From assembly GCA_039000515.1 (NCBI GenBank), contig JBCFYV010000012.1, positions 41,647,025-41,711,024 of the forward strand: a stretch of DNA of 64,000 nucleotides, read 5' to 3'. The first letter of the stretch is position 1. Every line of letters begins with the position of its first letter. Below are positions 20,306 to 31,504 of the stretch, one piece after another. Made by a program: the position numbers and the translations under genes. This DNA is from Timema cristinae. Lineage: Eukaryota; Arthropoda; Insecta; Phasmatodea; Timematidae. The notes under the pieces were generated by a model. It did not search any database and was not told where the DNA came from. It saw only the letters and a program-made list of their open reading frames with translations.

Positions 20306-22736
20306 TAAACACCCCTTACACTGATGGATGCATGGACTAAATGTCAGTCTCATAATATAGGTATATGGTTTGCCAGTGAGAAGGAGGAATGGGGTTTTAA
20401 TTTTGGCCGAGTGAAATTAAAGTGATTAAAAAAAATATTCTTCCTCTACTCACGCAACTAAGGGTACTTTTCCTATAAATAGTACCGTCCTCCTAACTTA
20501 AAAGTATATTATATTAACATGTTTTGCTATGAGTTGTGACACTGTTAAAAATTCTATTTGTTTGAGAAAAGCTAGGTGTATAGTTATAATTATTTACTTT
20601 AATATCAGAACTGAGACTTTTTTTATGAAACTTTGTTGAAAATGAGATAATTTCATCTTTGCATTCATTTTTTAAGTTATAAAAAATATATTTAACATTT
20701 AAACTTGCAATAGGAATGTTAAAAACTTTATTTCCATTTGGGCGTAAAACGTATTTTGAAACAAATAACAACTTTTAAAAAATGTGGGTAATCTAAAATT
20801 TTACAACTTGTTTCAACACCAATTTGAGCGGCCCCCTTGAGTGAATAGTCAACATCGGGTTTACGGTTATACTGCTCTCATACAAGATTACAGATAGCAG
20901 AAGTTATTAAAGCTATTGACTGTTTTTATCTCTTAATAATAAGTCATTTTATCTCTTAATAATAAATCGATATCATATAAACTATTCTTATCCGCATATT
21001 TAATTAAATAGCTTACTTCCTCAGGAACAGAATGAGAAAAGTTTGACAAAGGGGTTTGAAACATATCTTATATTTACTAATGATTTATCCAAATTATTAG
21101 GGGCCTCCATTTCATTTTAAAAAATGTCCCTGTATGCATATCTCTATTATGCTCTTTGGAACAGTTTAACTGATTGCAATGCAGTTTTTTTTAATATCTT
21201 GTAGGATATTTATCCAGGCAGATTTTAGCATATATTTTATCACGATAATATTTCATGGAGGTGAGTAGTAAGCTCTAAAGATTTAAAAGATGGTAAATAT
21301 TTTATCGATTTGAAGGCCACCAAGGAAAAATGTCCAATTAAAATGCAAGGAGAAATTGCATGATGCATTTAAACTTGAAATCCAAATAGTACTTATTAAT
21401 CCCAAGAGAAATCTTATAAAAATGTAAGAAGGACTATTATTTAAACCTTCAAAATGCTAGCGTGTGTTTAGTTACTGATCTAGTAAACAGCGTCCAACCA
21501 ACACATATGAAATTGATTATTTAATTCGAATATTCAAAAACGCATGAAGTTGATAAACATGAACAATGTTTTAGTCTTACGAAAATTTTATGTTTACTAC
21601 ACTGTGGAGTGACAAATTGAGGACTGCCACATATTCATAAGCTGTTATGATCTCATTAAAAATCAAACCTGATTAGATTTGATAAATTTGGAGATTCAAT
21701 CAGCGTTTCATCACTGCATGCAAGTGCAATTAAATATATGGTTTATTAGTTGGAGTTATGCTGGGTTATTATTAAATTTTTATTTGTGATAAGAATATAT
21801 TTAAACTAGTGAAGTCAAAGATATAATTCTAATATATTTCTAAAATATCTCACTTAAATTTGATATAAGCAAGATAAATGTCCGTTGTCTATAGCTTGTT
21901 TATAAATGTAAGCTTTTTGTTGTATTTTTTGGCAGGGATTCTAAGACGTATACATTTTTAGTTAGTTTTGTATTGTCTGGGGTAGTATATATTGGTAATG
22001 TACTTGTTGAATCCTTTTATATTTTTAATGTTTTTAGGGATATTACAAGATACGTCTGCACTTTGTTTCAAGACAGCTGCTACAAAACACTTATTTTGGT
22101 CTTTCTTTAGTTCTTTAGTTAGTCATCCCCCAAAATTTCCTAAAATAATAGAACAAAACCTTTTCCATGTGGTAGAAATTTGAAATATTATATCCATTTA
22201 GAGTGACAACCCTAAACAACCGTAAGAGTCTGAACATTTCATCTCTTTGTTAAACAATGATGCTCATTATTTCCAATATGTTTTTATGTAACAATGTCCA
22301 TAATTTATTTTTACATAGCTTGTGATCACTCTCAGGAAATATTGAGTTTTATGGATTTACTTAGTTTGTGAACTCAGTTTATGGGGTGATTAATGTTTAG
22401 TTTCAAACAGTGTTTTTAAATTTGTTGAATGACATATTTGTTTTTTGAATGGAAATTATAAAAGAGCGCAGCCGGATGTTGAATACCAGAGTTTGATATA
22501 GTTTTGATAAATATCCCCCGCATGAATTATTTGGACAATTATAAACATCCTAGAAATCTAAAATTTGCCATGTCGATAGGTTTTAATATAATATTCTCTA
22601 TAAAAGTCCTAAAATCGATAATTAAATATGACGGATTCAAAATAGTGGATTTAATTAGGCCAAAAACATTGAAAACAAATAATTTCCCCTTTATATATTA
22701 CATGCTGTTTACAGATCTATGTAACTTTCATTTACC
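20306..22736. other. 2.4 kb AT-rich DNA, no gene seen
   Basis: A small direct repeat (ATCTCTTAATAATAA, near 20930 and 20952) is the only structure noticed. Short open frames have no recognisable features. Confidence 0.45.
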
Positions 22737-22950
22737 CGCCCGGTGGCTTAGTTAGCTAAGCGCTAGTCATGTTGAGCTCGACTGCCGAGGACGGGAGATC
22801 GAGGTTCGAATCTTGGTCGGGTGAACTGGAGGTGGGATTACTGAATGGTGTTCACATCCTCTAAATTAGCCTCCCCAATTCCTATCATAAAACTAATTAG
22901 TACTTAAGAGTATAAACCGAACTTGTAGTAAGCCACAGTACTCATTAAAT
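22737..22950 (+). mobile_element. Family A SINE
   Basis: Good head: CCGCCCGGTGGCTTAGTTAG with box A and GAGGTTCGAATCTTGG with box B. The body has an internal deletion (the CGCAAATGCGGG segment is missing) and the tail is diverged (CGAACTTGTAGTAAG). Confidence 0.85.
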
Positions 22951-23034
22951 AAACTTTCATTTGTTTGAATTCTTTAACAACCAATACACTTCTCTATTTT
23001 TCAATTAACAACAATAATCGCCAATACAAATATT

Positions 23035-23300
23035 ATATATAATTTGATAAGCCCGCGTCCGGTAATTGAAATAACGAGGAAATGACTGAACATATTTTGA
23101 AAAAGGACCACTTATTTTAAAGGTTAGAGTCCAGATGTTGGAAAAAATATTAGTTTTTCACGAAAGCCCGATATTCACATATCATTTTTATTTTTTCAAT
23201 CTTTGTTTAGTCACCATGGCTAACCGTTATTTACTACATGGCAGTAAATGTATAAATAAAATATATCTCTTTGGTTAAAAAATAATAAATCAATCTTTAT
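23035..23300 (+). repeat. Interspersed repeat (ACGAGGAAATGACTGAACA family), copy B
   Basis: Shares TTGATAAGCCCGCGTCC with copy A (TTGATGAGCCCGTCTCC) and ACGAGGAAATGACTGAACAT exactly, then diverges. Only the first 270 bp or so remain. Confidence 0.75.
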
Positions 23301-23789
23301 TTGTTGTTCCGAACACATCACAGATTTTCTTTGAATGAATATTTCTCTTTGGATGCTGGTCATAACAAATCTAATTGAGATTCCTAAACTAGGAAACATT
23401 TATTTTTTATAGGAATGTTGTCATCGTTAATTCCATTTAAATCATTAATATAAGAATAATTAAAAATTAAAAAGGTTAAGTGTTAGGTTCTTAAACATAT
23501 TGTCTACGTTTTGTTTCGCGCATGATAAAATTATGTTTAAATATGTTTTGTTATGTATTATAAGCTCAAAAACGATAAAATGATCTTGAATAATGTTTAA
23601 AAAAAAAGCCATTTTAACTATTTATTATGAGTTTTGATGCTAATTTGTTACAAATAATGGGTTTTGATGTTCATATTAGCAAATAGTAACAAATACAAAT
23701 ACACAAGTTAAGCTATGTTTTCACTTTACCGCTTAATTTAGAGGATATTATATTTAAAATTAGCGTAAAATTTGATTAACATATTATAT

Positions 23790-24700
23790 TTCAATTCTCT
23801 CTTCAGACTCTCTCAACTCTCATCACTCTCTTCAACACACACACTTTATAAAACTCTCTCTCTAATATAATCTTTTTTCATTCACTCACTCACACACTCT
23901 CTACCCTCACGTACACTTTTTATTACATATTTTTTCTCATTCTTATCTTTATTATGTTCTATCTTAAACTCCCTCCCAAATGCACTTTCTCTCTCGAACG
24001 TTCTATCTCTTGAAATATCTCTCACAAACGTTTTCTCAAAATCTCTTATTCAAACCCCCTCTCTATCTCACTCTCTTAATCTTAAACTCACTCTCTCTCA
24101 AACTAACTTTCTATGAAACACGCTTTCTCAGTTCTCTTTCTAACTTTTGTCTCAAACACAATCTATCTCTTAAACGCTTTCTCTGACTTAATCTAACTTT
24201 CTTTAAATCTAATTTAACTCTTTCTAAACTAACCGCCCCTCTCTAACTTTTTATCCCAAACTCTCTCTCCCATGCCCTCATATTTTCTCTTTTTTCACAC
24301 AATATATTTCCCAACATTTTACACTCTTCCTTTCTCAAACACACACTTCTCTCTCACACACAAACTTTATCACACATTCTCACTTATATTCATTTTTCTC
24401 ACACACCATCTTTCTCTCACACACATTCTTTCTCATCACAATATACTTATTATCTTCTCACATTATCTCTCTCGCTAGCACATAACATACCTTCACTATC
24501 ATTCGCTCACACTCATTTATCTCTACATAATCTCATTCTCAATCTCTTACACTCACTTTCTCACGCCTCACATTCACTTTCCAACACTAACACTCACTTT
24601 CTCACACTCACACTCTCATTTTCATTCTCATCCACACATTTACACTATCACACACTTAAACACTTACACTTTCATTTTCTCTGTACCTTTTATCACTATT
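23790..24700. repeat. Long CT-rich degenerate microsatellite
   Basis: About 900 bp in which G is nearly absent from the + strand, made of CTCTCT, CTCACA, TTTCTC and CACACT variants. It leads into repeat copy C, the same arrangement as at 10440-10560. Confidence 0.88.
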
Positions 24701-24712
24701 TCTATCATATGT

Positions 24713-24716
<4 letters not shown>

Positions 24717-24755
<39 letters not shown>

Positions 24756-24792
24756 CTATATATATATATATATTTCTATATATATATATATA

Positions 24793-24823
<31 letters not shown>

Positions 24824-24835
24824 TTCTATTAATAC
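24717..24835. repeat. (TA)n array with TTTCTATA interruptions
   Basis: Near-pure TA dinucleotides broken three times by TTTC, giving a short higher-order pattern. Confidence 0.9.
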
Positions 24836-24843
24836 TGGCCGAT

Positions 24844-24903
<60 letters not shown>

Positions 24904-24930
24904 ATCGGCCAGTATTAATAGAAATTACGA
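24821..24930. repeat. Perfect palindrome with (AT)n centre
   Basis: ATTAATACTGGCCGATCACA is followed by about 50 bp of AT repeat and then by its exact reverse complement TGTGATCGGCCAGTATTAAT. The homology continues to TTTCTATT/AATAGAAAT on the outside. It can extrude as a cruciform. The right arm is continuous with repeat copy C, so the left arm is an inverted duplication of the repeat start. Confidence 0.9.
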
Positions 24931-25142
24931 GGAAATGACTGAACAGATTTTGACAAACGAACACCAATTTTAAAGATTAGGGAATCAGGATGTCGGTAAA
25001 AATAGTGGCTTACAACTAAAAACTAACTTTCGTAGTGAATTTACCATCTTTTACTTCTGTGTGGGTAGTGGTTCCTCTGTACAATCTTTCTTTGTTTACA
25101 TCACCATGGAAACCATGATTTGTGTATAGCTGTATATTGGTA
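24915..25142 (+). repeat. Interspersed repeat copy C, left part
   Basis: ACGAGGAAATGACTGAACAG, then AAAGATTAGGGAATCAGGAT, parallel to copy A. It is cut by the Penelope insertion and resumes at 27615. Confidence 0.85.
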
Positions 25143-26285
25143 TAGTAAAGTTAAGACTTAGATATTATTGTAATTTAATTGATGCAAATATTAATTAAAT
25201 TGGTTAGTTAGCCTTTAAAATATTGTATATAAACCACATTATAATTTTCCCTATAAGAAGTTGGCATAATTTGGTAATTTGGTTTACATTGGCAGCGTTG
25301 TTGTGATATGTGTAAAATACCTACAAAATATCACCACGACATAACTATGAACTGACAACCATTCACACTGAAATTCAGTCAAAACACCTTAGCAATAAAA
25401 ACCATTTTAAAATAAGTTAAAATAAAGGACAATTTAAAAACCAAGTTAATGTATATTACACCATATTTGAAGAGTTGGTTGGCTTAGAATGTTCATGTGA
25501 CCAAGTAATTTACATAAAAGTTGGATTTGAGTTTTTTTTAATATTATCAAATCTTATTTTTTTTAAATCCCTATACTCCTTCCAGGTTTGCGGTGTGAGC
25601 TGGAGTTTACTGGAACTTCATCAACCCGACATGTTTCGGTACTGTGAATGGCGTACCATAAACATGGGACTGAAAATTGAAATTAAAAAATTAAGGAAAC
25701 ATATCTATATTGTAAACCAAACAGATAAATAAGTTAAATAAGATAAAAAGGGAATTATAATCAAAATCCCAGAATAAAGGTACAGCAGCAATACTCAAAC
25801 AAACAAATTTACGTCGCTATGTGCAGAAACACGTGTTGTGACGACCTATAGATGTTGATTGTCTTAGTGAGGTTGATCGTAGAATCAGGTGGAATGGAAC
25901 TTGCAGTACTGGAAACCTAATAGGATGTGTATTTGAAATCCTGTGGTAAGCATATGTTAGGCGTGAAGTGATATAATTTTTTTTATTAGAAACTGTAACA
26001 GTTTGGAAAGAAATATGGATAGGAATGAGAAGGAGAATATGCTTCTAATCTTCTCTACTCCGGCTCAAATGGATCTTTTTCTACGCTGGAGGGTAGAACA
26101 GGACAGATGTGGTCTAAAAGATTTTAATGTTCTTGGGTAAATATTTGGCAGTATTAATTAAGAATATAATTGTTCATTGAGGATTTTTTTTATGGAGGAT
26201 AGCTGCTTGGATGAAAAAGTTTTCAGCTGTGTTTAATTTTGTTCTATTGTGAGAGTAGTTTAGGGGCTTCATACATTATTCAATA

Positions 26286-26400
26286 GGCTTTGGTTGGTGG
26301 TTTGAGTGTTTTAGATATTCCGCAAATTTTTACTTCGTTCCGTTAAATTTAAAATTAGAAATATGTTCTTTGTAACGAGTTCCCACTCCACTATTTACAA
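26286..26400 (-). pseudogene. Penelope-like GIY-YIG endonuclease fragment, left copy
   Basis: Reading antisense, RYKEHISNFKFN, a stop, then KFA-YLKHSNHQP gives the C-terminal end of a Penelope-type GIY-YIG domain. At least one in-frame stop shows it is dead. It mirrors the right copy at 26696-26800. Confidence 0.75.
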
Positions 26401-26439
26401 AATCTTACAAAACCAAAAAAAGAGTTACACTCAATTTTT

Positions 26440-26810
26440 CCACTAAACTCATAAATTTAAACAATAGTACTAATGAACATAAAAAATGAATCAAATTCAA
26501 CTATATTGACGCCGAAACCCATCGTATCACCAACATCATTAAGAAACACAATCCCAATATCGCTTTCCCCACCAACAATAATATTAAGAAGAACCTCAAC
26601 AATAGAACCTAAACAAAAATGATAAATATAAGAAAAATTGTATATATCAACTTACCTGTGAATGCAATATATATATAAACTGTAGTAATTTTAATACTCG
26701 TTACAAAGAACATATTTCTAATTTTAAATTTAATAGAACGAAATCAAAATTTGCATATAATCTAAAACACTCAAACCACCAACCAAAACAAATATTTTTT
26801 ATATCACTTC
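26440..26810 (+). pseudogene. Penelope-like element C-terminus, GIY-YIG endonuclease, right copy
   Basis: The frame reads roughly THRITNIIKKHNPNIAF (the linker conserved in Penelope proteins), then CIYQLTCECNIYI, a decayed GIY/YIG core, then NTRYKEHISNFKFN and SKFAYNLKHSNH, the downstream endonuclease motifs with the conserved R and H. Reverse transcriptase upstream is missing. Stops and frameshifts make it a pseudogene. The G of the second YIG half appears lost. Confidence 0.8.
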
Positions 26811-27614
26811 ATGCCTAACATATGCTTACATCGGGATTTCAAATACACATCCTATTAGGTTTCTAGCACTGCAAGTTCCATTTAACCTGACTCTACGATC
26901 AACCTCACTAAGACAGTCAACATCTATAGGTCGTCACAACACGTGTTTCTGCAAATAGCGACGTAAATTTGTTTGTTTGAATATTGCTGCTTTTTAAAAT
27001 TTCAATTTTAAGTTCCATGATTATAGTACGCCACTCACACAGTACCGAAACATGTCGGGTTGTTGAAGTTCCAGTAAACTCCAGCTCACACCGAAAATCT
27101 GGAAGGAGTACAAGGATTAAAAAACCCAGATAAGACTTAGATAATATTAAAAATCTCAAATCCAACTTTTATGTAAATTACTTGGTCACAAGAACATTTT
27201 AAACCAGCCAACTCTTCAAATATGGTGTAATATACTTTAACTTGGTTTTAAAATTGTCCTTTTATTTTAACTTATTTTTAAATTGTTTTTATTGCTAAGC
27301 TGTTTTGACTCTGAATTTCGGTGTGAATGGTTGTCAGTTTTTAGTTGTTATATCGTGGTGATATTTCTTAGGTCGTATTTGACACGTATCATAACAACGC
27401 TGCCAATGTAAACAGCTATTACCAAATTATGCCAACTTCTTATAAGGAAAATTATAATGTGGTTTATATACAATATTTTAAAGGCTAACTAACCAATTTA
27501 ATTCATATTCGCATCAATTAAATTACAATAATATCTAAGTCTTAACCTTATTATAGTATTCGCTCCTTACGAAAGATAAAATTAGAATGTTTTATAAAAT
27601 GTTGTATATTGGTA

Positions 27615-27850
27615 GATAAAATATTTTTCTTTGCTTAAAAATAATATCAGCTCAATCGTTACTTCAGTGTCTTGGTGCAACGAATGGATAGAGAGATATG
27701 GGAAAGGGGTCATTTTAAAAGTTCTCATCGGGTTGTGATGGGAGAAAATGTACGTTTTTATTCAAATTACACACCGAAAACTAAATATCTAGGTAAAGTT
27801 GATAGCCTTTGAAGAGTAAACTTTTAACTAAAATGTGAGCGAGTGCTTAT
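27615..27850 (+). repeat. Interspersed repeat copy C, right part
   Basis: AATAATATCAGCTCAATCG and TTATTCAAATTACACACCG match copy A at 10813-10950, completing the repeat split by the Penelope insertion. Confidence 0.85.
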
Positions 27851-28310
27851 TGTATAGATCCTTTCTAAATAAAAAGTTTTATAAATTACATTTTATTGTA
27901 ATATTCTGCAACCATTGCTGCAACGGCCCACTAGTATTGAATCTAAAGAAGTTATAACTCAATTAAAAAATAATCTTTTAGCACATATTTAAATATAATC
28001 TGTATTTTAATATAGTGTTTTAGTCAATCTCTTTTTAATTTTTTACAATACAATTTTAAACAATAAATAATTCATATTTTTTACATAATTTAAGATTTGG
28101 TTACTGTTTACTGTGATTGATTTTATATTGTAAAATAACAAAGTAACTTCACAAGTTCCCCGTGCGAAGAACTGTTACATGAACTATGTTTTACTGCGAA
28201 TTTAAATGTTTATGCTATTTTGATTTCCTTCTGGGTAGTATAAATGGTAGGAAAACTTAATAACCAATTTCTAGAATGTTTGTCTGAATGTTTGTTTGTA
28301 TCCGGTTCAT
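27851..28310. other. No gene seen
   Basis: AT-rich, no motif. Confidence 0.4.
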
Positions 28311-28311
28311 A

Positions 28312-28445
28312 AATGGTTTCCCACTCACTCTTCACGCAAATGTGGGTAGATTACTTCTAATAAGCTTCCTACCTAATACCTACCTCATTAGAGTAATTAT
28401 TGTAATATGTGCGTACAGCCTGAACACGCACTAAGATGTGTTGAT
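28312..28445 (+). mobile_element. 5'-truncated family A SINE
   Basis: Body CACTCTTCACGCAAATGTGGG, the ATTAGAGTAATTA segment and a diverged tail (GCCTGAACACGCACTAAG) are present; the tRNA head is not. Confidence 0.65.
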
Positions 28446-29155
28446 AGTAAAATAGAGCACCAACAATAAAAACCATATAAAACAATTACATTTACATCGT
28501 GCATTTTATATGACGTGAATGTCAATGTAGAAAATTTAAAGCTTTTTACAATGTGAGCACAATTTATGAGTCAAGATAAGCCGAAAAGTGGAACGAACAC
28601 GATCATAAACAAAGCGCATTTCTGTTTTCACAGAAATTAAGAGGTAAATTAATTGTCGAACTATTGCTGTGAATATTAAGTGGATAAAGAAGTTTTTTTT
28701 ACGCAGTACAAAGGGATTACTGGATCGGTAAGAAAAACGAGTGCTGTATCTGACTTTGACTATTTATACAACAGTATTCCGACCAAGTTCCAAGAGTTAG
28801 TTATTTACAAGAAAAAAGGCAAGAACTGACACAGATCCAAAGAGAATTTCCTCAACTAGATCTCTCTACAATGCAAAGTATGTGGATAAGTTATATAACT
28901 TTTATCAGTACACGAATCTTTGTCTCCACATTTCTACACGCATATTTATACTAATGGGCAAAAGAGTAGTAGGTTGGAATCTAGAAGAAGTATACCTGCA
29001 TCTGCACCCAGGGAAATTGGAAAGCCTTTAAGAAAAAAAACCCACTTAAGTACATCCGGCTCGGATTTGTAACTCAGCCTTTTCATCCGTATTAAAAGGT
29101 TCAAGATGAAACTGACCTCTTTTCCTGCGTATCCAATAGAGCGGATATAAATGTT
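28446..29155. other. No gene seen
   Basis: No repeat or coding motif recognised. Confidence 0.4.
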
Positions 29156-29159
29156 ACGG

Positions 29160-29400
29160 CTTTCTCTTCCTATGACTTAGCTCAGTGGCAGCGCGGGTGT
29201 GGTACACGAACTAAATGACACTATCGTCTAGTCTAGTTTTCCGGTGATGGGAAATTAAGGTTTGAATTCCGGTCTCAATATACTTAAATATATAACAACC
29301 TGTCCTACGCGCAGATGCGGTTGTATTTTATTTAAATTTTACCTTATATCCATGCAGGTACTTTGGTACGGTTATTAAGGACGCAAAAAGCAAACATTTA
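29160..29400 (+). mobile_element. Old tRNA-derived SINE
   Basis: GACTTAGCTCAGTGGCAGCG is a tRNA-like box A region and AGGTTTGAATTCCGGTCTC a box B. The body CCTACGCGCAGATGCGG matches family A at a distance. The shared tail is not recognisable. Confidence 0.6.
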
Positions 29401-29849
29401 GAACCACTTTGCTTTACCGTAGACCAAAATATATTATACTAATCACTCCACAGCTCTTTCAGCACGCTATCATAATGTAAAACAGACAAATTATAAGAAA
29501 ATTTTTTTGGACAGCTAATAGAGACCAGGGGCTCAGTCTTGTATCACTGACATTGCTAACTACTCTATTTGACTCAGGATTATTTTCACCTCATCAATTA
29601 AAATTTTAAATATTAACGGTGAATAGAATTATGGGTTACAATAATATTTTTGTGATTTGATCTTATGAAAAACTCAGTGTGGTGCAGAGCGGACAAAACT
29701 AAAACTTTTTACTCAAGCCTAGTGGAAAAAGAGGATTACACTGACATCTAGTGATTAGAAGGGCTTGTCCGCATCCGCAATTTTCTAGTTTTTTTTTATA
29801 GCGAGAACAGGTTAATTCATTGTAATTGCTATGTTTTTATCTATTTCCT
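29401..29849. other. Region upstream of the chitin-binding gene exon
   Basis: No promoter or further exon could be assigned. A pyrimidine-rich acceptor (TTTTTATCTATTTCCTAG) ends at 29851. Confidence 0.4.
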
Positions 29850-29869
29850 AGGTGCTAAGGTGATCCTGA

Positions 29870-30032
29870 TGGCTGGTGGCAGCCTTAGCAGCCCTGATTG
29901 ACTACAGCGCGCATGCGCACGCCGTGCCTTTGAGTTGTCCTCGTCAGGACTCCATGGACTACACGGTGCTGCTTCCCCATCCCTCAGACTGCGGGCAATT
30001 CCTTATTTGTCAGTTCGGCAGGCCCACCGTTG
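29870..30032 (+). CDS. Chitin-binding (peritrophin-A/CBM14) secreted peptide, first recognised exon
   Basis: This exon encodes the end of a signal peptide (WLVAALAALIDYSAHAHA, hydrophobic, cleavage likely after an Ala) and the first half of one CBM14 domain: cysteines 1-3 with PHPSDCGQFLIC, the typical aromatic/acidic pattern that contacts chitin. The donor GTAAGA at 30033 interrupts a codon after one base (phase 1), matching the acceptor at 37543. In this frame a TGA sits at 29867-29869, while VILMA reads in another frame just before, so either an acceptor lies inside (AG at 29881 or 29887) or there is a one-base fault. The initiator exon is not identified. The product should be exported and bind chitin in cuticle or gut lining. 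Confidence 0.8.
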
Positions 30033-31504
30033 GTAAGACATAGCCTTTAAGAGTATTTTAAAAATATATTCTAATATTAATACACCTAACACCAAGGCTA
30101 TTAACAGCAACATATAAAAGAGGAGAGGGAAGAAGAGGGTAGTTGTAGAAATTCACCCACATTTGCGTAGAGAAAAAAATTTATAAAAACAAAGTAAATT
30201 ACTTTGGAAGAACCACTCCCATAGTATCCAGATGAAATTCAAATCTGACCTCCACGTCTCCAGATAAATAATTATATTACGAGATTGGCGTCTTGGTTTA
30301 TGCGAGAAGTTGGTCATTATTATATGTAAATCACGTGTAGAAGCTGGGTAATTTATGGAAGTATCCAATGTCAAATAAATGAGTAAAATGCTCAAATTGT
30401 AAACATTCAAAAATTATTTTGAACTTGTAACAATAAGAAAATGTAGAGTGGTTTTAGTGGTGATTTCGCAATATAGAATACAATATTACTCAGCTAAGCT
30501 ATCAAATAAAAATGACAACAATTATTACATTATTTTAATATAACATTACTAAATTTGAAAAAAACTACATTTCTGATGGATTTAATCAAATGTTATTAAC
30601 TATATGAGTTAAATTTAATCCATTCGTCAAATTAAAAAACAGTCCATAAATAGTTTCTATTTTAAAATGACAGTGCAATAAAATGTTTGTTACTCAAGAT
30701 TAAAATTGGATAAGTTTGACGTTCTTCCTTTATTATTTTTGAAGTTATTTATATAAACTACTATAAAGTATGGTAACCAATTTCAAATATTAAAAATTAC
30801 CTTTAAAATACTCTGGTTCTTGTCCCGATTTGGTAGGAAAAACTAGTATTTATAAGCTTTGAGATTTTAGCACACTAATTGATCACTCTTCACTGCTATT
30901 GACAACATTCACTAAGAAGCATAATCAAAACTCATTATCATGGTACTAAGCTAGAGTAGAGTAGAAAAGATACATTTATAACAGATGCTGCGTCTCAACT
31001 ATTTTAATAATTGCCTTCCTTGGAATATTGATTAATTAGCTTGACCACAATCTTTCACACTTGATAAAACTTATTAATTTCTTCTTCAACAGAATGTTGA
31101 TCATTTTATTGTTGTAAACTAGAAGGTTTACAGTAAATAAACACATGGGCACATATGCACATTTTATTTTATTTATATATATTAGACATGTATGCAGATC
31201 CAAATATTAAACAATTAATATCATATATCTACTCCCAAAATGTCTAATTTTTTCTTCTAGTCTTCCTTTACTTTCCATGGCAATGTAAGTTTGTTGAAAA
31301 TCTTGTTTAGTTTCATGGCAACTCAGCTATTCACCCTTACCAAAGCACACAATAAACCTATATCTCGTTGTAATCATATTCATATAAAATTCAAAATACT
31401 TCCAACGTTGGCTACATCAAATGTTAGATAAATAAAAAGTAAAATTATCTCACTGTATTTCTTAAGATTTCATCATGATTTTTGAGCTTGAATTTGTTTC
31501 ACCA

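Larger units (their letters stand above)
25143..27602. mobile_element. Head-to-head pair of truncated Penelope-like elements
   Basis: This insertion is a large imperfect palindrome. The outer arms are 25143-25982 and 26806-27602, and the inner arms 26283-26392 and 26693-26800, with a loop near 26393-26692. Both copies carry the end of a GIY-YIG endonuclease and extend outward into their 3' non-coding regions. The left arm has an extra 300 bp (25983-26282) not seen in the right. TGTATATTGGTA flanks it at 25131-25142 and 27603-27614, so the pair behaves as one insertion unit. Penelope-like elements are known for inverted or tandem partial copies. Confidence 0.85.

Noticed and set aside
24709..24967. 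Open frames of Ile-Tyr repeats on both strands
   Set aside because: They arise from (TA)n and have no other content.
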